From contig CALCWL010000086.1 in the NCBI GenBank assembly GCA_937906285.1, forward strand, positions 1 through 7,868: DNA of 7,868 nucleotides, read 5' to 3'. The notes beneath the pieces are model-generated. The model saw only the letters and a program-made list of their open reading frames with translations, was not told the DNA's origin and ran no database searches. A program made the translations under genes and the position numbers. The DNA is from an uncultured Rhodanobacter sp. (lineage in GTDB: Bacteria; Pseudomonadota; Gammaproteobacteria; Xanthomonadales; Rhodanobacteraceae). Shown here one piece after another: positions 4,692 to 7,868 of the stretch (its first letter is position 1; the number at the start of each line of letters is the position of its first letter).

Positions 4692-7459
4692 CCTGCGACG
4701 ATGTTGACGATCTTGCCGGGCACCACGATGACCTTGCGCACCGTCATGCCCTCGAGGAACTGCCTGACCTGCGGCTGCGCCCGGGCCAAGGCCTCGGCCT
4801 CGTCCTTGCCGGCGTTGACCGGCAGCTCGATGGTACCGCGCAGCTTGCCGTTGACCTGCACCGCCAGTGTCGCGGTATCGCGCACCAGCGCGGCGGGATC
4901 GACGCGCGGCCAGGGCTGGTCTTCCAGCACCGTGACCGGATGGCCCAGCACCTGCCACAAGGCGTGGCTGATGTGCGGCACCACCGGATTGAGCAGCAGC
5001 ACCATCGCCTCCAGCGCCTCGTGGCGCACGGCGCGGCCCTGCTCGCTGGCGTCGGCAAACTTGCCCAGCGCATTGAGCAGCTCCATCAGCGCCGCGATCG
5101 CGGTGTTGAACGCGTGGCGCCGGCCGATGTCGTCGCTGACCTTCTGGATGGTCTCGTGCAGCTGGCGGCGCATGGCCTTCTGCCCGGCGTCCAGCTCGGC
5201 CGGGTCCACCACCGCATGATCGGGGCCGCCTGCGTGAGCGGTCACCTCGCGCCAGAAGCGCTTGAGGAAACGCGCCATGCCCTCGACGCCGGCCTCGTTC
5301 CACTCCAGCGACTGCTCCGGCGGGGCGGCAAACATGGAGAACAGGCGCACCGTGTCGGCGCCGTACTTGGCCACCATCGACTGCGGATCGACGCCGTTGT
5401 TCTTGGACTTGGACATCTTCTCGATGCCGCCGATCCGCACCGGCTGCCCGTCGGTCTTGAGTCGCGCGCCGGTGACGCGGCCGTGGTCGTCGCGCTGCAC
5501 TTCCACGTCGGCCGGGTTGAACCACTCGCGGGAGCCGTCGGCGTTCTCGCGGTAGAACGTCTCGGCGATCACCATGCCCTGGCACAGCAGGTTGGTGGCC
5601 GGCTCATCCGTCGCCACCAGGCCTTCGTCGCGCAGCAGCTTGTGATAGAAGCGGAAATACAGCAGGTGCAGGATGGCGTGTTCGATGCCGCCGATGTACT
5701 GGTCCACCGGCAGCCAGTAGTTGGCGCGGTCGTCGACCTGGGTCGCGGCGCCCGGTGAGGTGTAGCGCGCGTAGTACCAGCTCGACTCCATGAAGGTGTC
5801 GAAGGTGTCGGTCTCGCGCTCGGCGGCGCCGCCGCAATTCGGGCAGGTGGTCTGGCGCCAGGCCGGGTCGGCCTTGATCGGCGATTGCACGCCGGAGAAC
5901 GCCACGTCCTCGGGCAACAGCACCGGCAGTTGGTCCTCCGGCACCGGCACGTCGCCGCAGGCCGCGCAGCGGATCACCGGGATCGGGCAGCCCCAGTAGC
6001 GCTGCCGGCTCACGCCCCAGTCGCGCAGGCGCCAGTTGACCCGGCGCGCACCGCTGCCATCGCGCTCGAAGCGCGTGGCCAGCGCATCGAACGCGCGCTC
6101 GAAATCCAGGCCGTCGTACTCGCCGGAATTGACCAGGGTGCCGCGCGCGGTCCAGGCCGCCTCCTCCATGATGCGTCGCTCGAATTCCTGCACCACGCGC
6201 AGGGGTGCGGAAACGTCCTGCGCGTCGATGTCGCGGCCCTCCAGCGCGGCCAGCATCGCATCGCTGCCCACGCCCAGCGCCAGTTCGTGGCGGATCTGCT
6301 TGAGCGCATCGAGCACCGAGTCGTCGACGATCACCATCCTGATCGGCAGGCTGTACTTCTGCGCGAATTCCCAGTCGCGCTGGTCGTGCCCCGGCACCGC
6401 CATCACCGCGCCGGTGCCGTAACCCATCAGCACGAAGTTGGCCACCCAGATCGGCACGCGCTCGCCGCTGATCGGGTGGATCGCGCACAGTCCGGTGTCC
6501 ATGCCGCGCTTGTCCTGGGTCTCCAGCTCGGCCTCGGACACGCCGCCGTGCTTCAGCTCGGCGATGAAGGCGGCCAGCTTCGGGTTGTCCAGCGCCGCGC
6601 GCTGCGCCAGCGGATGCTCGGCGGCGATCGACAGGAAGGTCACGCCCATCAAGGTGTCGGGGCGCGTGGTGAACACGCTCAGCGGCTCACCGCCGCCCTC
6701 CAGCGCGAAACGGATCTCCAACCCCTCGCTGCGCCCCAGCCAGTTGCGCTGCATGGTCTTGACCGCGTCGGGCCAGCCCGGCAGCGCGTCAAGGCCGTCC
6801 AGCAGCTCCTGCGCGTAGTCGGTGATCTTGAGGAACCACTGCGGGATCTCGCGCTTCTCCACCAGCGCGCCGGTGCGCCAGCCGCGACCGTCGATCACCT
6901 GTTCGTTGGCCAGCACGGTCTGGTCGACCGGGTCCCAGTTCACCACCGCGTTCTTGCGGTAGGCCAGGCCCTTTTTCATCAACCGGGTGAACATGCGCTG
7001 TTCGTGCACGTAGTAGTCCGGCCGGCAGGTGGCGAACTCGCGCGACCAGTCGAACGCGTAGCCCATCGCCTGCATCTGCGCGCGCATGTGCTCGATGTTG
7101 GCGTAGGTCCATTTTGCCGGCGCGGTCTTGTGCTTGATCGCGGCGTTTTCCGCCGGCAGGCCGAACGCGTCCCAGCCCATCGGCTGCAGCACGTTCCTGC
7201 CCTGCATGCGCTGGAAGCGGCTGATCACGTCGCCGATGGTGTAGTTGCGCACATGGCCCATGTGCAGCGCGCCGGACGGATACGGCAGCATCGACAGGCA
7301 GTAGAACTTGGCCTTGCCGGGCTGTTCGGTCACTTCATAGGCGCGCTGCGCGTTCCAGTACTGCTGCGCGGCGGCCTCCACCGCCTGCGGGCGGTAGGCG
7401 GTTTCGTCGGGGTCGGCAGCGGTCGGGGCTTGATTGTCCTGCATGATTTCGGAAGCCAT
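4688..7459 (-). CDS. leuS: Leucyl-tRNA synthetase LeuS
   Basis: LeuRS charges tRNA-Leu with leucine in the cytoplasm. The predicted 923-residue class Ia synthetase shows the HIGH motif as HMGH (66-69) and KMSKS at 681-685. It has the CP1 editing domain with TTRPDT (264-269) and VPGHDQRD (355-362), where T269 and D362 match E. coli T252 and D345 of the editing site. Two Cys pairs, C498/C501 and C539/C542, flank a segment that E. coli LeuRS lacks as a zinc site. Length exceeds the 860 residues of E. coli, partly from extra residues at about 378-440 after the editing Asp and partly from a longer N-terminus. The start is uncertain: ATG 7459, ATG 7444 (918 aa) and GTG 7477 (929 aa) are in frame, and none has a good ribosome site. 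Homology to E. coli begins only near YRPQAVE (22-28). It is the first gene of the leuS-lptE-holA-nadD run. Confidence 0.96.
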   Translation of the reverse strand: MASEIMQDNQAPTAADPDETAYRPQAVEAAAQQYWNAQRAYEVTEQPGKAKFYCLSMLPYPSGALHMGHVRNYTIGDVISRFQRMQGRNVLQPMGWDAFGLPAENAAIKHKTAPAKWTYANIEHMRAQMQAMGYAFDWSREFATCRPDYYVHEQRMFTRLMKKGLAYRKNAVVNWDPVDQTVLANEQVIDGRGWRTGALVEKREIPQWFLKITDYAQELLDGLDALPGWPDAVKTMQRNWLGRSEGLEIRFALEGGGEPLSVFTTRPDTLMGVTFLSIAAEHPLAQRAALDNPKLAAFIAELKHGGVSEAELETQDKRGMDTGLCAIHPISGERVPIWVANFVLMGYGTGAVMAVPGHDQRDWEFAQKYSLPIRMVIVDDSVLDALKQIRHELALGVGSDAMLAALEGRDIDAQDVSAPLRVVQEFERRIMEEAAWTARGTLVNSGEYDGLDFERAFDALATRFERDGSGARRVNWRLRDWGVSRQRYWGCPIPVIRCAACGDVPVPEDQLPVLLPEDVAFSGVQSPIKADPAWRQTTCPNCGGAAERETDTFDTFMESSWYYARYTSPGAATQVDDRANYWLPVDQYIGGIEHAILHLLYFRFYHKLLRDEGLVATDEPATNLLCQGMVIAETFYRENADGSREWFNPADVEVQRDDHGRVTGARLKTDGQPVRIGGIEKMSKSKNNGVDPQSMVAKYGADTVRLFSMFAAPPEQSLEWNEAGVEGMARFLKRFWREVTAHAGGPDHAVVDPAELDAGQKAMRRQLHETIQKVSDDIGRRHAFNTAIAALMELLNALGKFADASEQGRAVRHEALEAMVLLLNPVVPHISHALWQVLGHPVTVLEDQPWPRVDPAALVRDTATLAVQVNGKLRGTIELPVNAGKDEAEALARAQPQVRQFLEGMTVRKVIVVPGKIVNIVAG

Positions 7460-7506
7460 GATGCGGTGGGTGCGCACCGGATCGAACCGGCGGCGGTGAA
7501 CGGGTC

Positions 7507-7535
7507 AGACTAGCCCAGCGCGGGGTTTCCGCCAA
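7507..7535 (-). promoter_or_regulatory. Candidate promoter of the leuS operon
   Basis: On the minus strand, TTGGCG (7535-7530, 4 of 6 to the -35 consensus) and TAGTCT (7512-7507, 3 of 6 to the -10) are separated by exactly 17 bp. They lie in the 115-bp gap between the PqiC-like gene and leuS. A start near 7500 would leave a leader of about 40 nt before ATG 7459. The leader contains a 10-bp palindrome, GGTGCGCACC (7469-7478), of unknown meaning. I see no T-box or leader peptide with Leu codons, and no clear terminator after the PqiC-like gene. Confidence 0.45.
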
Positions 7536-7574
7536 GGCCGGCACCGCGCCACCATTCACGCAGGAGCGATCAAC

Positions 7575-7868
7575 TCAATCCCCGGGACAGGCGGCCGGCT
7601 GGCCGGATGTCAGCGCGCGCGCCACTCCCGCCATCTGTTCCGCCAGCTGGTCCAGCGCCTGCTGGTGGCCCTGCACCAGGGCGTCATAGCCCGGCCCCAC
7701 GGATGCGCGGATGCGGCTGGTGCACGCCTGGGTGGCCAGCTTGCCGTCGTGGCGCCAGCGCAGCTGCCAGGCACCCTCGATCAGCGCGTGGTCGCCCGGT
7801 TGCGAATCGAAGCGGCGCACGTCCAGGCTCACCTGCAGCAGCGGCTTGCCGCTGGCGGCCATGCCGCC
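7575..7868 (-). CDS. PqiC/YmbA-like ABC-type transport auxiliary lipoprotein, C-terminal part (partial)
   Basis: The last 97 codons of a protein whose beginning lies beyond the window edge (frame open to base 7868), ending at TGA 7577-7575. The stretch LLQVSLDVRRFDSQPGDHAL followed by EGAWQLRW resembles the conserved beta-strand core of the PqiC/YmbA family (DUF330). These outer-membrane lipoproteins work with MCE-domain proteins and an ABC transporter in lipid traffic between the membranes. The following helix, with YDALVQGHQQALDQLAEQMAG, also fits the family's C-terminus. The lipobox and signal peptide are outside the window. Neighbouring pqiA/pqiB or mce genes should lie upstream on the minus strand if the call is right. 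It is not clearly in the leuS operon, since a 115-bp gap with a promoter-like site follows it. Confidence 0.7.
   Translation of the reverse strand, partial: GGMAASGKPLLQVSLDVRRFDSQPGDHALIEGAWQLRWRHDGKLATQACTSRIRASVGPGYDALVQGHQQALDQLAEQMAGVARALTSGQPAACPGD

Noticed and set aside
7466..7495. A tRNA T-arm-like string, GGTTCGATCC, followed by CACCCA on the minus strand before leuS
   Set aside because: The flanking bases do not form the 5-bp T stem with a 7-nt loop, and no anticodon, D arm or acceptor stem could be found upstream.
5885..7513. A 542-codon open frame on the plus strand, antisense to leuS, and a similar 357-codon one at 4685-5758
   Set aside because: Both lie opposite a clearly conserved leuS. 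Their translations are His/Arg/Gln/Val-rich with no recognisable domain, as expected for the antisense frame of high-GC genes lacking stop codons.

Overview
The window is GC-rich, gene-dense bacterial chromosome. Gene content and the predicted proteins suggest a gammaproteobacterium, probably of the Xanthomonadales/Lysobacterales type (Rhodanobacter/Dyella-like). That placement rests on the leuS-lptE-holA-nadD order, the high GC and the style of the LeuRS and LptE proteins; no database was consulted. I see no mobile element, CRISPR array, rRNA or tRNA.

Layout: (1) Bases 1-149 (+) are the last codons of a UvrD/Rep-type helicase, closed by an intrinsic terminator at 223-240. (2) Bases 343-2497 (+) hold a compact three-gene lipid module: a CDP-alcohol phosphatidyltransferase homologue, a PlsC-type acyltransferase and a CdsA-type phosphatidate cytidylyltransferase. 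Both junctions are ATGA stop/start overlaps, and a plausible promoter lies near 261-291. (3) Running the other way and meeting it tail to tail after 12 bp is the housekeeping cluster leuS-lptE-holA-nadD (7459 down to 2510, -). All three of its internal junctions also overlap (ATGA, TGATG, GTGA). A candidate promoter for leuS sits at 7507-7535. (4) Bases 7575-7868 (-) are the C-terminus of a PqiC/YmbA-like lipoprotein of an ABC-type (MCE/Pqi) lipid transport system, cut by the window edge.

How the genes work together: the lipid module has the parts for a short pathway. The acyltransferase would make or remodel phosphatidic acid, the CdsA homologue would activate it to CDP-diacylglycerol, and the phosphatidyltransferase homologue would join it to an alcohol. 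The phosphatidyltransferase has an altered metal-binding motif (N-D-N-D instead of D-D-D-D, and Val instead of Arg), so its chemistry is uncertain. This is the best candidate here for an under-described system; its layout recalls the poorly characterised E. coli ynbAB(C) genes. The opposite cluster combines leucyl-tRNA charging, LPS delivery to the outer membrane (LptE), the clamp-loader delta subunit and NAD synthesis, a linkage common in gammaproteobacteria. Usually nadD is followed by rsfS and rlmH; here the lipid module occupies that place. The rest of the window is ordinary housekeeping sequence.
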